A stretch of 64,000 nt of DNA from Paenibacillus sp. DCT19 (GCF_003268635.1 NZ_CP029639.1:5343501-5407500); one strand, 5' to 3'; positions 1-10,190 are shown, counted from the first letter of the stretch. Made by a program: numbers and translations. The notes: generated by a model from the letters alone, not told the origin.

Positions 1-412
1 ACTTGGCTTTATCCTTCAGCACCCGCCGGGTTACTTCGAGCCGTGGATGCTTTTCATTCGTGATTTTGAGATAAGGAAAGGTCTTATCATCCTTGAGCAA
101 TACGTTATAACGAGGCATATGCTTCTTGATTAGATTACACTCTAGAATAAGTGCTTCCATATTACTGCCCGTCACGATGTATTCGAAATCGCGGATTTCG
201 GATACGAGGCGTTGCGTTTTACCATTATGACTACCCATAAAATAAGACTTAACTCGGTTCTTCAGAACTTTCGCTTTACCTACATAAATAATCGTACCTT
301 CTTTGTTCTTCATCAGGTAACAGCCAGACATATCTGGCAGCAGCGCCAGCTTGTGACGTATATGCTCTAATGCTTTTTCTTGCTCTTGTAAATCTGTCAT
401 AAATCCGTCCAT
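1..412 (-). CDS. uvrC: Excinuclease ABC subunit C, N-terminal part (runs off window)
   Basis: This is the N-terminal part of UvrC, the nuclease subunit that makes both incisions in UvrABC nucleotide excision repair in the cytoplasm. About 137 residues are visible; the rest lies to the left of the window. The GIY-YIG nuclease domain is clear: a GCYLMK stretch, then [14 protein letters not shown], then an [18 protein letters not shown] block. The start at 412 gives MDGFMTDLQ and lies 12 bases after GGAGG; a second in-frame ATG at 400 is possible. Expression appears to start here, since trxA next door reads the same way and ends in its own terminator. The family assignment is certain; only the start is open. 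Confidence 0.95.
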   Translation of the reverse strand, partial: MDGFMTDLQEQEKALEHIRHKLALLPDMSGCYLMKNKEGTIIYVGKAKVLKNRVKSYFMGSHNGKTQRLVSEIRDFEYIVTGSNMEALILECNLIKKHMPRYNVLLKDDKTFPYLKITNEKHPRLEVTRRVLKDKAK

Positions 413-587
413 CACTCTGTGAATCCTCCTTCCCCGAAAAGGTACACATCAATTGTTCACTTCACACTTCAAGGGGATTAATTATGCCCTCGCCATTTTC
501 ATTTATAATACACGTTCAAAAGGGTGGTTTTCAGTGCTTCTTATAATGAATAGTATACTTTATATTGTCCTATATGATAGCATTCGA

Positions 588-621
588 CGCAAAACGCCCC
601 CGGCATATAAACCGGAGGCGA
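588..621 (-). terminator. Intrinsic terminator of trxA
   Basis: A GC-rich stem (CGCCCCCGG with CCGGAGGCG around a short AT loop, 595-620) lies 18 bases past the trxA stop. On the minus strand a short U-rich stretch follows. It separates trxA from uvrC. Confidence 0.8.
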
Positions 622-638
622 ACGTTAAGCCTAGTGTC

Positions 639-956
639 TTATTGGTGTTTCTCAATAATTCCTTTGAGTGCATCTTTAGAGTTCAGACCAACCACTTTAT
701 CAACCGGTTGACCGTCTTTGAAGAAGATCAATGTTGGAATGCTCATTACGCCAAAGCGAGAAGCAGATTCCGGATTTTCGTCCACATTGACTTTTGCAAT
801 TTTCACTGCATCGCCAACTTCAGTGGACAGCTCTTCCAGGATTGGAGCGAGCATTTTACAAGGACCGCACCAAGGCGCCCAGAAATCAACAAGAACCGTT
901 CCTTCTCCTTCGACTTCTGCGTTAAAGGATTGATCGGATACGTTAACAATAGCCAT
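639..956 (-). CDS. trxA: Thioredoxin
   Basis: Thioredoxin is the general cytoplasmic protein disulfide reductase, recharged by thioredoxin reductase and supplying electrons to ribonucleotide reductase, peroxiredoxins and others. The 105-residue length is standard. The active site WCGPC is present with cysteines at about residues 30 and 33, preceded by the usual DFWAP, and the cis-proline loop appears as MSIPTLIFF near residue 74. An AGGAGG site sits about 8 bases before the ATG. The gene is a single unit between the upstream spacer and its own terminator. In B. subtilis trxA also lies next to uvrC, so the neighbourhood is conserved. The upstream 230 bases are AT-rich and hold no promoter I would defend base by base. 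Confidence 0.97.
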   Translation of the reverse strand: MAIVNVSDQSFNAEVEGEGTVLVDFWAPWCGPCKMLAPILEELSTEVGDAVKIAKVNVDENPESASRFGVMSIPTLIFFKDGQPVDKVVGLNSKDALKGIIEKHQ

Positions 957-1190
957 GATAATTGTCCTCCTTATATATGCTTACGGTTATTATAACCTGT
1001 AACGTCGTGAACGACACTTCCAGTATAACACATGTACTCTTGACTTGTGAAATGAACGGAACAATGTTCATCTATCAAACATCAAATCTTCATAATTATT
1101 GATTTCAGGTGTAAATGCAAAATCTTTACAAACGCTTTCTTTTCCAAGTATACTGAACTTACTCCGGGTTTCAGCACCAATAAAGTGCAG

Positions 1191-1356
1191 GTTCAAAAAG
1201 GGTGGTTTTCAGTCCCGAGAAGATGGGATGAAGATAGAAATGGAGTAGCGGAGCGTAGGGAAAACTACGTGAGCAACGGACATTTCGGCTGAATTCCATA
1301 TTCGATGCTGAGATGCCGTTAGGCATCCATCGTAATCAAAAGTGGACTTTTTGAAC
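1191..1356 (+). repeat. Dispersed palindromic repeat, short class, copy 1
   Basis: A 166-bp copy of a repeat found several times in this window. It begins with GTTCAAAAAG and ends with the exact inverse CTTTTTGAAC. The interior matches, in opposite orientation, the copies at 25941-26107 and 28009-28213, and in the same orientation the copy at 34480-34683. It fills most of the gene-free stretch 957-1399; in the remainder (957-1190) I see only AT-rich upstream sequence of trxA. No open reading frame or transposase is inside, so it is a non-autonomous MITE-like or REP-like element, or a structured RNA element. Confidence 0.85.
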
Positions 1357-1399
1357 TACCTTATATAGGTAGCTGAATATCCCCAAAGGAGGCAATTAC

Positions 1400-1555
1400 A
1401 TGGATGCAAATGTGCGGATCAGTGACCCGCGTGAACATGTCAACGAAGAACCCCGTAACGATCTATTTGATCTGATTGCAGGTGTAGCTGGCATGGGTGG
1501 CCTAATGACCGTGATCTTTTTCGGTATGGTTATCTTCAAATTTCTAACCGAATAG
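1400..1555 (+). CDS. Small membrane protein, YqzM-like
   Basis: A 51-residue protein preceded by AAAGGAGG with 7 bases of spacing, the best ribosome binding site in this area, and followed at once by a strong terminator. The first 20 residues are charged (DPREHVNEEPRND), followed by a single hydrophobic segment at about residues 25-48 rich in Gly, Met and Phe, and a short FLTE tail. The layout, length and FGMVIFKF ending resemble the YqzM family of small Firmicute membrane proteins, whose role is unknown; this assignment is from memory of the family. It is a monocistronic gene between the repeat copy at 1191 and dnaI. Confidence 0.75.
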   Translation: MDANVRISDPREHVNEEPRNDLFDLIAGVAGMGGLMTVIFFGMVIFKFLTE

Positions 1556-1580
1556 GACAGGACAGTCACACGCAAGATCC

Positions 1581-1620
1581 AAAAAAGCCTGGCTTTCGCA
1601 TTGCGAAAACCGGGCTTTTT
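1581..1620. terminator. Bidirectional terminator between the small membrane protein gene and dnaI
   Basis: A long stem (AAAAAGCCTGG.TTTCGC paired with GCGAAA.CCGGGCTTTTT) flanked by A-run on the left and T-run on the right. It can end the small gene on the plus strand and dnaI on the minus strand. Confidence 0.85.
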
Positions 1621-1657
1621 GCTGAGCATTGTTTAAACTTATTTCAAGCTAGTCGGA

Positions 1658-2608
1658 TCAACGCTTACCCCGCTGATTCTCCCCACGAACGGATACTACA
1701 TCAACAAATGGACGAATTCGATCCATCAGACGCTGACCCTTGTTCACTTCCTCGCCGTCTTTGCTTGTGAAGCTCAAATGTTTCTCCAGCCCCTCCAAGT
1801 TGTAATTCGACGTGTAGAACGTAGGCTTGCGATTCATGCGGTAGTTCAATATGGAACCCATCACATGGTCACGTACCCATGGATTCAGATTCTCAGCTCC
1901 AATATCATCAAAGATCAGCAGGTCACAGCTCTTCAGAATATCTGTCGTTTCCTTAACCTTCTGTCCATCCGTAATCATCGATTTCAGATCCTCTACAAAA
2001 TCAGGCATATAAATGATAACACCGGTATGACCGGCGACCGCCAGTTCGTGCAACAAATAACACATGAGAAACGTCTTGCCTGTTCCAAATGATCCTTCCA
2101 GGAACAGTCCATTAGAAGACAACCCATTCTCTTTAGTTTCGTTAATATAACGAAGAACTCGATTTACCGCTGGTGCACGCATCCGATCTTTGCCCATAAT
2201 TTCCACATCATCATAACCCGCATTTAGGGCACGCTCGTCCACATAGAAACTACGTATTCTTTGTTTAATCAGATGTTCATTCTGCCGAGCAATGTGCTTG
2301 GAGCAAGGTGCTTTTTTATCTATAATTTCGGGTTTTCCGTTAAAATGTTCTACTTCCAGCTTGCAAAAATGACCCTGAAAATCGTTAGGACAGTTGTCCA
2401 GTCCCGGACAATTCGCACAGTTCTTAGAATCTTTGGCATACTGAAACAGCTTGCTCAGATCAGTCATCATCTGTGTGTCTTTCAGTTCAGGATGACTCGC
2501 ACGGAACTCTCGTACGTATGGATCATCCATCAATTCTGCCGCGATTCGCCGAGACTGCTCACGAAAGGAAGGGTTAAGCTGCTGAAGCAGTCCTCCCAAG
2601 GATTCCAT
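1658..2608 (-). CDS. dnaI: Primosomal protein DnaI (helicase loader)
   Basis: DnaI is the AAA+ ATPase that loads the replicative helicase DnaC onto DNA with DnaB and DnaD during initiation and fork restart in Firmicutes. The 316 residues fit the family (B. subtilis about 311). The N-terminal helicase-binding part carries a cysteine cluster (about C64, C67, C73, C82) as in the zinc-binding DnaI N-domain. The ATPase domain has Walker A GSFGTGKT at about 172-179, Walker B LLIFDDIGAE near 230, and a YTSN sensor motif. AAGGGGG lies 9 bases before the ATG. Its usual operon partner dnaB is 23.5 kb away at 26136, with the glycan locus between them, so dnaI must have its own promoter or be read from the glycan operon. 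Confidence 0.95.
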   Translation of the reverse strand: MESLGGLLQQLNPSFREQSRRIAAELMDDPYVREFRASHPELKDTQMMTDLSKLFQYAKDSKNCANCPGLDNCPNDFQGHFCKLEVEHFNGKPEIIDKKAPCSKHIARQNEHLIKQRIRSFYVDERALNAGYDDVEIMGKDRMRAPAVNRVLRYINETKENGLSSNGLFLEGSFGTGKTFLMCYLLHELAVAGHTGVIIYMPDFVEDLKSMITDGQKVKETTDILKSCDLLIFDDIGAENLNPWVRDHVMGSILNYRMNRKPTFYTSNYNLEGLEKHLSFTSKDGEEVNKGQRLMDRIRPFVDVVSVRGENQRGKR

Positions 2609-2635
2609 GGCTTCAAGCCCCCTTAATGGTGTCTG

Positions 2636-2722
2636 TATAGAATGAACAATGAACCGTTACTTATACCATTACGATGGTATAGTAACCTTCAATCGCTTTG
2701 TAATTCTACTGTTCATTCTATA
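2636..2722. repeat. Nested inverted repeat upstream of dnaI
   Basis: Outer 13-base arms TATAGAATGAACA (2636-2648) and TGTTCATTCTATA (2710-2722) are exact inverses. Between them sits a second hairpin: GTTAC.TATACCAT (2656-2669) pairs with ATGGTATA.GTAAC (2674-2686) around a TACG loop. It occupies the junction between dnaI and the glycan locus. It could be a tiny mobile-element remnant, an operator, or a structured leader of dnaI; no U-tract makes it a convincing terminator. Confidence 0.75.
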
Positions 2723-2832
2723 GAAAAGCAACCAATAACTCAACTGAAACTGAGCGGATACCTCTGGAAAATAGCATAATCCCTTTGTCACGACACAGAT
2801 GTCAGATCCTACAAACTAGAAACTTGCACTTA

Positions 2833-5697
2833 TTAAAGCCGAAGACCCACGGTTACAATTTCACATGCTCTCGTCTGCATGATCCATTCTTTACTGGCAA
2901 AGGATACGGATGAAGCCCCTTCAATTGGACTAGCCTGTTGCGTTTCTGCCTCTTCCTCCAGTATGTTGCTCTTATACATCGTTTCAAATGACTGTGAATT
3001 GGTCTGTGAGGCAGCCAGTCTCAGCGTAGTCGCTTCTGTTGTCATGTTGTACCAGCGAAGCATCAGATCGCCTGAATCCGCATTGACCTTGAGGGATGAA
3101 AATGCCACCCCTTCCCCTTGCCACGCAAGTGGGGAATGACTAGGTGTGAGATCGCCTGGATGCACTTCAGTCTGTACCAGCGTCCATGGAACTTGGAACT
3201 GATAAGCCTCAATATATGCATCTGCAGATGCAGCACGGCCATGATGCGGGATGATCTCCAGTTGAAACGAATGCTCTCCGATACATTGGGCTTCTGGTGT
3301 CGGGAACAATCCCCAGTCTCCGAGTTCACCGACAGCTCGCAGTAAAGTAACGGCAATCGTATTGCGTCCATCCTGAAGGACTTCATACTCGTTCAGACCC
3401 AGGTTGGCAACGACTAATCCCACCTGATCCTCACTCACATTCACAAAGCTCTGCTGATGCTGCGTATTGCTAGGATTTTGCCACTCTGTTGCAGGGATAT
3501 TATCCCTTGTAGTGATTTCGAACATGGAATCCGCATGGTGCACAGCAGTCTTCAGATCCGTTGGGAAAAGAGCCCGCACCCGATGATCCTTCGCTTGATT
3601 GTCAAAGGTGGTTTCCATGTGAATTCCTTTTCCACATCGACTGAGCGATAGAACCGTCCGAATCTTTAACGGGATCATTCTCGCAGAACGTTGCGCTTTG
3701 CGATATGGATAATAGATCAATTCCCGTTGCTCACGATCCAGTAATTCATCTGCAGACTCAGGAACTTCCCAATGTTGAACAATTTCGTAGGAGACACGAT
3801 AGGCTGTATCCTCAATGACTCGAATCTCTGCCACAAGATCTTGTGTGGTTCTAGCCACTTCGTTTTCTGGCTGCTTGAACATGTACTCGTTCCCAATATC
3901 GCCAACATCCTCGTACATACCAAGATCATGATATGTACGACCTGTTTGTTTATCTGTAAGTGAGAACGAACCGTTGTTTGCAATCACGACCGATAAATGT
4001 TCATTTTCCATACCACGCTCTGTATGCCTTAATGCGGCTCCATTGGAGAGCTCTCCTTCATGAACGTCTTCATTAACTCCCCCTTCACTGCGAACCCAGG
4101 CAAATGTCTTCAAGCCAAGTGCAGGCACCTTCTCGGCTTCAAAAGTGATTCTGATCCGTCGGCAGCTGTATGGCTGGCGAAAACGGTCATCTGGGAGATC
4201 ATAGCCGAATTGCAGACCAAGATCATCTACTGTGCATGGAATAGATGTACCATGTTCATCAACCAGAATGCGATTGGATAGGTCAACTTTATTCATCTGA
4301 AGAGCCATTTCTTCCAAGGAATAGCCATCACGGAAATATCGGCGCGCAGCATCTAGTTCCATCTGCACAACACCACTACGTTCCCAACCTGTTGTATTGA
4401 AGGTAATGAGTGGTCGTGCATCCTCGCCATAGCTGCTAAAAATGGATGTATCCACCATGCTAGCGATCTCGCTGCTGCTCTGCTCAGCCAATGCTTCGGC
4501 TACATGACGGCTCTTATCGAATCGCGTGACCATTTCACGATGAACCTCGTCCACACTGCACCCACAGATACTATCATGTGGATGGTTTTGCATTAACGTT
4601 TTCCAAGCATATGTCAATTGATCATGCGGATAGGTGTGTCCGAGCAGATACGCATAGGACGCCAGTGGCTCAGCCACTTTTTCCAGCATCGCTTGCCCCA
4701 ATTGATTCATTTGTTTGAGATACACACGAGCGGAGGCCGTATTCACAAGCGTTCCCCAACCATCCGTACGCTGACTACGCAATTCTCCTTTTACCGTGGA
4801 TAGCTCATGTTCGGCATTTCCTTTCAGTGCTTCTAGATAATCTGGAAAGTTGGAATGAACAAACTCAATATCGGGGTATAATTGTTCCGCCATCCGAATG
4901 GCTTCCGGCAGATCCCGCTGGATCGGCTGATGATCGCAACCGTTCATGTACAACAACTCATTGGTCGAAGCATATTTCTCTGCGTCTGCAAGCTTGGTTT
5001 CCCAGAACTTCCGAGCTGAAGCCTCATCCACCGGAACCTCATTCCCGTTCGAGTACCAGTTAGCAAACAAAACACCGAGCACTTTCGATCCATCCGGTCC
5101 TTCCCACATCAACTCAGAGAAGCTGGATTCATATCCTTCATCCGATACCGTATTGTTAAAGCCTGTAGGTTTAACGCCCCGACCAAAGAAAACATTATCA
5201 ATCCCCGATTGCAGCATGAGCTGCGGAGTCTGTCCAACAAGACCAAACGTATCAGGAAAATAACCGATCTTCGACGGTGTGCCATAATGCTTGGCATCCT
5301 GATGTCCAACCTGCATATTGCGCACATTGGCTTCCCCGCTCGTCAGGAATGCATCCTGCAAAATGTACCAAGGACCAATCACAATTCTTCCGTTACGGAT
5401 ATGTTTCTCCAGTCGTTCCTTCTGCTCTGGACGAACCTGAAGATAATCCTCAATAATGATCGTCTGCCCATCCAGATAAAAGCTTTTGTAATCCAGTCCC
5501 TTATCCAGTTGATCCAACAGCGAATCTACCAGTTGTACTAAACGCATATGATGCTTCTCATACGGCAGGTACCACTCACGATCCCAGTGCGTATGGGAGA
5601 TAATATGTGCTCTCTTTGATTTTCGAGGTCTGCTTACTGATTCCGTAGTTAGATCTTGGCCTGCTTGTGTGGCTGGTTCTGTATGGTGTTGGGTCAT
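2833..5697 (-). CDS. GH38 alpha-mannosidase (MngB-like form)
   Basis: A 954-residue glycoside hydrolase family 38 enzyme, a zinc-dependent retaining alpha-mannosidase. It has no signal peptide, so it acts on imported oligosaccharides. The metal-binding motif HTHWDREWY is at about residues 35-43. The nucleophile region YFPDTFG puts the catalytic Asp at about 149, and NHPHDSICGCS supplies further metal ligands. This compact form with HTHWDREWY resembles MngB and the streptococcal GH38 enzymes that cut alpha-1,3-mannose. The C-terminal half is the usual all-beta GH38 region. It starts 4 bases after the preceding gene and is the last gene of the glycan operon; no convincing terminator separates it from dnaI. 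Linkage preference is inferred, not visible. Confidence 0.92.
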   Translation of the reverse strand: MTQHHTEPATQAGQDLTTESVSRPRKSKRAHIISHTHWDREWYLPYEKHHMRLVQLVDSLLDQLDKGLDYKSFYLDGQTIIIEDYLQVRPEQKERLEKHIRNGRIVIGPWYILQDAFLTSGEANVRNMQVGHQDAKHYGTPSKIGYFPDTFGLVGQTPQLMLQSGIDNVFFGRGVKPTGFNNTVSDEGYESSFSELMWEGPDGSKVLGVLFANWYSNGNEVPVDEASARKFWETKLADAEKYASTNELLYMNGCDHQPIQRDLPEAIRMAEQLYPDIEFVHSNFPDYLEALKGNAEHELSTVKGELRSQRTDGWGTLVNTASARVYLKQMNQLGQAMLEKVAEPLASYAYLLGHTYPHDQLTYAWKTLMQNHPHDSICGCSVDEVHREMVTRFDKSRHVAEALAEQSSSEIASMVDTSIFSSYGEDARPLITFNTTGWERSGVVQMELDAARRYFRDGYSLEEMALQMNKVDLSNRILVDEHGTSIPCTVDDLGLQFGYDLPDDRFRQPYSCRRIRITFEAEKVPALGLKTFAWVRSEGGVNEDVHEGELSNGAALRHTERGMENEHLSVVIANNGSFSLTDKQTGRTYHDLGMYEDVGDIGNEYMFKQPENEVARTTQDLVAEIRVIEDTAYRVSYEIVQHWEVPESADELLDREQRELIYYPYRKAQRSARMIPLKIRTVLSLSRCGKGIHMETTFDNQAKDHRVRALFPTDLKTAVHHADSMFEITTRDNIPATEWQNPSNTQHQQSFVNVSEDQVGLVVANLGLNEYEVLQDGRNTIAVTLLRAVGELGDWGLFPTPEAQCIGEHSFQLEIIPHHGRAASADAYIEAYQFQVPWTLVQTEVHPGDLTPSHSPLAWQGEGVAFSSLKVNADSGDLMLRWYNMTTEATTLRLAASQTNSQSFETMYKSNILEEEAETQQASPIEGASSVSFASKEWIMQTRACEIVTVGLRL

Positions 5698-5701
5698 CGT
5701 G

Positions 5702-8700
5702 TTATCCTACCTCTCCGTCTTGTTGTATAATCTCAACCTCATCAGGACGATACACTGCAAGCAACTTGCCATCTGAGTCTGTGGCAAACAGCACGGAACG
5801 GTCTTTCTCCAGTTGGAACGTATATGAAACGCCGGTACGTTTATCTCTTACTTGTACTTGATGATTCATTGAAGACTCTGATACAAACACAAATACATTC
5901 CCTTTTGGGAAACTAAGCTTCCGCCCGTAGACGCCCGCAATGTCTCCGCCAGATTTCCATTCCAGCTCCTCATGCACACCAGCAATACCCGTCGCATAAC
6001 GATACAACGCTGCCAGCGGCTCATCCCGTCCGTTTAACTCCAGTGGTAGCGGCGTCCAGATCAATTTACCTTTCCCCCAGGCCCTAACGGTTACCTCATC
6101 CGGCTTCCCATAATCCCGACCAGATAACGTCTCCTTCGCCACTTCAGCAATGCGACGCCGTCCATACGTCACACGGTGATTTACTCCATTAAGACTTAAC
6201 ATTTCTTCCCGCTGTACGTTACCCAATGTACGTTTACCCACGATATGATCTGCAAAGTCATTTGGCTTCCAGTAGGCATCCAACCCAAGTGGCCCAGTGA
6301 TCAGCAGACTTATTCCTTTTTGCTCCGTAAACGCAAACAATTGACGCAATGCATCACGATCCATATTGTGTGCACTCGGTACAATCACTAACTTCGGTGG
6401 CTGCTGCTCCAACGCTTCGAGGTGATACTCCGATACGGCGCGAAATGGTAGTTTGAGATCATAGGACATCACACGCGTGAGCTTGGTTGTAGCATCATAA
6501 GCCAGGGATCGGTTCGAAAAGTCGTTAGAATAGGGGAATACCACCGCAATCTCCTCAAGCTCCCGATCCTCGAAAAGATCACGAACCTGATCAATAAATC
6601 GACCGTAAGCGTACGATACATCCGCCTCCGGTTTCTCCGTACCATCTGCACGAAGCGCTCCAATATGGGACTCATTCGCATTATCCATATAAAAGTTGGT
6701 GTTCCATATCCATTGCACCGCTCCTGCACCCCCTGTAGCAAACGCATAAGCGTATTTGCGTTCAAGAATGTGTTGAAGCTCGGCTTCTGTGCGTTTGGCT
6801 CTTCCGTCCGGTGTCTCCACATACATAATGCCTGTCTCCTGAATGAGATTTGGCTTATGAGGCGTTTTCGTAAAAATACCATCCCAGATCAGATCATCGT
6901 TCAGCCACCAGGAATGTACTGTTGTGTAGTCCACCTCACGTTCATAAAAGAATGGCGAAGGACGCTGTGCGCCAAGGGCCTCGTCCTGTCCAACCGTGAC
7001 CAGATGATTGGGCACCAGATCCTTAATTGCATGAACAAGCTCTTGAACCCATGCATTGTGCATCTCCATAGAAAAGAGACAATAATCAAGCCAGCGTGTT
7101 CCTTTCTTCGCCTTGTGCATATCCTGTACGTCAAAATTAATGTCTTCCGGCTCTGGAATGACTGCGGCTGCAAAATCAGGAAGCTGCTGAGGTGACATGT
7201 TCCATGCCTCCTGAAGCACTTCAATCGATTCATGCCGCTGTTGAAGCCACTTCACAAAAGCCTGCTGTTCATGCGAATCCCTAGCAGAACGTGGACCATC
7301 TGAGAAAATACGTACTGGATCGAACATGGATGGCTCGTTAATCAGATCCCAATCCACATGGGTCGTATGTTTATGTCGACTGACGATACTGCGGATAAAC
7401 CGCTTCTGTGCCTCAACACTTTGTGGATCCAAATACGGATTCGTGCCTTCCCATGTCTCGGGTGTAAAGGAGAAGAACGTGAAGGTTACCTGCAAGCCGT
7501 GGCGCTTAGCCGTTAACAGGAAGGCATCAATCGCACGTAGCACATCCTCTGCCATATGACCATCCACCTGCATCATATTGCGATAGGCTGTCCAGATTCC
7601 TGTTCGAATCCAGTTAATGCCCGCTTTCGCCATCTGTTCCATATCCCGATCCCACACGTCCGCATTCGGCAGGAACAGGAATTTGCGTGCCACATCAGAG
7701 GTCATATAGGTCATACCAACCACAGGCAATGGCCGGCCGTCTTTTACAAAATAATCTCTACTGCGGGTGATAACTTCTCCCTCTTCAAGCAATGGAGCAT
7801 CCTGTCCCCAGAAGCCTTGACGCAGAATTCGCACTTCCCCATCCGCTGCCTGCGCACGACATATGATACGGTATAGTCCAGGCTGCACAGTAATTGGAAG
7901 GGGCAGGCGAATGAACTGCTGTTCACCGGAAAGCGTCATCTCAATCTGGTGACTCCATACGTTTTCGGATGTGCCTTTTGCACGATCCTCCCGTTCAATC
8001 GTTACATCAAATGTCCACAATTCAGGCGAAATAGATCTGAGTCCTGTACGATTCAAAATCTGGCCTTGGAAGGTCAAAACGGGCTGTTCACCAAGCTCGT
8101 AAGTAGCATAATTCGGTTTCAGAGACAGCTCGGTGACACCTCTGGCACAGAACTGTGCCCATCTCAACATCTCCTTCCCACCATCCTGCTCCCAAAAGGA
8201 GGTTGTTAGTGGCACATGGACAAACATCCAGCGTGAACCGCTAAACGTACTGCGTGAATTCTCCCATAACACAACAGGAGCTGAGATTTTACGTTCATCC
8301 TTACTCCATCCACACAGCAGCGGGTAGATCTGTGTACTCATCGTTCCAGCCGAACCCATCTGGTGAGGCAGATCGCTGTTTTTAGTCGTGTGCGGAACTA
8401 GATTCCACGTGTCAGCGATCTGAAACAGTCCCTCTTTGCCAGCAAGAAGAGGAATTTGCTCCGTAGTAGCAATCGTTTGAACTTTGGCAGAAGATACGCT
8501 TAATGCCTCATGAATGTATAGTTCTTGATGATATGCCGTTTGCTCCGATTCCACGATCCATACTCCGGCCTCATCTCGCACAGGTCGCTTAAACGGCGCA
8601 CCTCCGATACTGATCAGACTTCCCCCTGCTGCAGGTAAGCGATAATTGCTGTCCATGCTGACTTTGGAAAATAGGGTGCGTGCAGATTCACCAGACAGCC

Positions 8701-8874
8701 TCCACCCGCGGTGGAATGTAACAGCTCAGCTAGTTGATGCGCATCTGCAACAACGATTTCTTGTGTCGCTTGCCATGTATCCACAGCCTGCTTGGAAGGG
8801 AGAGCACTCTCTACCGGAAAATTGGGGTCAGCAAAAACGATCAGTTTGGGTTTAATCATCTGTGCATTGCTCAT
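5702..8874 (-). CDS. Clan GH-A glycosidase, candidate beta-mannosidase, frame broken once
   Basis: A cytoplasmic glycosidase of about 1057 residues once one missing base is restored. The first 84 residues (8874 down to about 8627) and the remaining 973 are in different frames. The break is at a run of five G on the coding strand (8622-8626); a sixth G gives a continuous YLQQGGSLISIGGAPFK. The start is an ATG overlapping the GH125 stop as ATGA. After an N-terminal alpha/beta domain and beta domains comes a TIM barrel with DLINEPS (acid/base Glu about 514) and NLIQETGIMY (nucleophile Glu about 680). A flavodoxin-like domain follows (KLVIVPSAHNM, LLITGPLG), as in GH42 and GH164 enzymes. The exact family is not certain. 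The setting suggests cleavage of Man-beta-1,4-GlcNAc left by the alpha-mannosidases. Confidence 0.8.
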
Positions 8875-10190
8875 AGCAGGCCAGCCTTCATCGATTTATA
8901 AACCAACTGGGAGAACAGGCTGTTCGACCATGCAAACCATTTTCGTGTAAAAATAGTTGGATCATCGGCATGAAAGCCTTCATGCATATAACCGGTGTCC
9001 GCATCCGTTGCTTCAAGCATGCGAATGATCTCCAGCTTTTCCTCATCTGATTGTGCAGTCAATCCTTGCATTGATAAGCCCATATGCCAGATGTAATTCG
9101 GTGGTGTGTGCGGGCTGCCGATGCCTTTGGCAACTTTCCCTTCATAATAGAAAGGATTCTCTTTGCTTAGAGCAAACCGGCGAGTATTTTGATAAATTGG
9201 ATCATCCGCTGTGACGTAACCGAGATATGGAATAGACATGAGTCCAGGTGTGCCCGCATCGTCCATTAGACAATAGTTTCCGTAGCCATCCGTTTCGTAC
9301 GCATAGATGGGTCCAAATTCAGGATGTCGATAAATCCCGTACAATTGAATACCATAATCCACATCCTGCTCCAGATCCTTAAGCTCCTGCAACAATGCCA
9401 TATCTCTGAACACCCATTCCGCAAACTCCTGCATTTGGCGCAATGCAACAACCGCAAACATATTTCCCGGGATGTTGTAGTGGAAATCACACGCATCGTC
9501 ACTGGAACGGAAGCCTGACCAGATCATTCCCGTATAATTCACAGGCATGCCTTTACCATGATTACGGAGAGAGTCTGTTGGGATGCCGTTATTACGCGTG
9601 AAACGATACGGTGATTGCTCCATATGGTGCTGTTCTACTTTGAACAGATCAACAATTTTACGCATCGCCGCCTTGAAGCTGGTATCAAAAATATCCGTCC
9701 GTTCGGTTTCCTTCCAATATACATACGCCAATCTCACAACGAAGCATAAGGAGTCGATCTCGAATTTGCGTTCCCATACCCATGGCGACATGTCCGTCTC
9801 GTCCGTTGTGTTCCAGTGCCAGTCATTAGCGGTTTCGTTGAAGGCATTGGCATACGGATCAATGTGAACATATTGGATGTGACGTTTAATCAGCCCGCCA
9901 ATAATGCGTTGCAGCTCCTCGTCTTCCTTCGCAAAGGGAATGTAGTGTATCACCTGTTCAACGGAATCACGCAGCCAGGAAGCTGGAATATCTCCAGTAA
10001 TCACAAACGTTGTACCATCCTCCATTAACTTCGTTGTTGTCTCAATGGTATTGGGAAAACAGTTCTTGAATAACTGAAGCAGCTTCGGTCGGTGAGCCAG
10101 CTTCTGTTCCGCCTCTTCAAGCACCGCCTGAATGGATTGTGGCAAAGCAACAGGTGGCATCGATATTTTGGGTAATCGGAATTGTTCCAT
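8871..10190 (-). CDS. GH125 exo-alpha-1,6-mannosidase
   Basis: A 439-residue member of glycoside hydrolase family 125 (formerly DUF1237), metal-independent inverting exo-alpha-1,6-mannosidases. Visible family blocks are TGDIPASWLRDSVEQV at about residues 65-80, NETANDWHWNTTDETDMSPWVWERKFEIDSL, RNNGIPTDSLRNHGKGMPVNYTG split over two lines of the family consensus, and DDAGTPGLMSIPYLGY. There is no signal peptide. AAAGGAG lies 11 bases before the ATG. The stop overlaps the ATG of the next glycosidase (ATGA), so the two are translationally coupled. In pneumococcus a GH125 enzyme works with GH38 to strip imported high-mannose N-glycan; the same division of labour is expected here. Confidence 0.93.
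   Translation of the reverse strand: MEQFRLPKISMPPVALPQSIQAVLEEAEQKLAHRPKLLQLFKNCFPNTIETTTKLMEDGTTFVITGDIPASWLRDSVEQVIHYIPFAKEDEELQRIIGGLIKRHIQYVHIDPYANAFNETANDWHWNTTDETDMSPWVWERKFEIDSLCFVVRLAYVYWKETERTDIFDTSFKAAMRKIVDLFKVEQHHMEQSPYRFTRNNGIPTDSLRNHGKGMPVNYTGMIWSGFRSSDDACDFHYNIPGNMFAVVALRQMQEFAEWVFRDMALLQELKDLEQDVDYGIQLYGIYRHPEFGPIYAYETDGYGNYCLMDDAGTPGLMSIPYLGYVTADDPIYQNTRRFALSKENPFYYEGKVAKGIGSPHTPPNYIWHMGLSMQGLTAQSDEEKLEIIRMLEATDADTGYMHEGFHADDPTIFTRKWFAWSNSLFSQLVYKSMKAGLL

Noticed and set aside
453..995. Long plus-strand open frame over trxA
   Set aside because: It is antisense to thioredoxin, whose motifs are unmistakable, and has no ribosome binding site.
1126..1139. cre-like sequence TACAAACGCTTTCT upstream of trxA
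   Set aside because: Only 12 of 14 positions match, and neither trxA nor the small membrane protein gene is an expected CcpA target.
8614..8874. A separate 86-residue gene upstream of the clan GH-A enzyme
   Set aside because: Its end and the start of the next frame join into one family sequence with a single added G, so it is the N-terminus of that enzyme.
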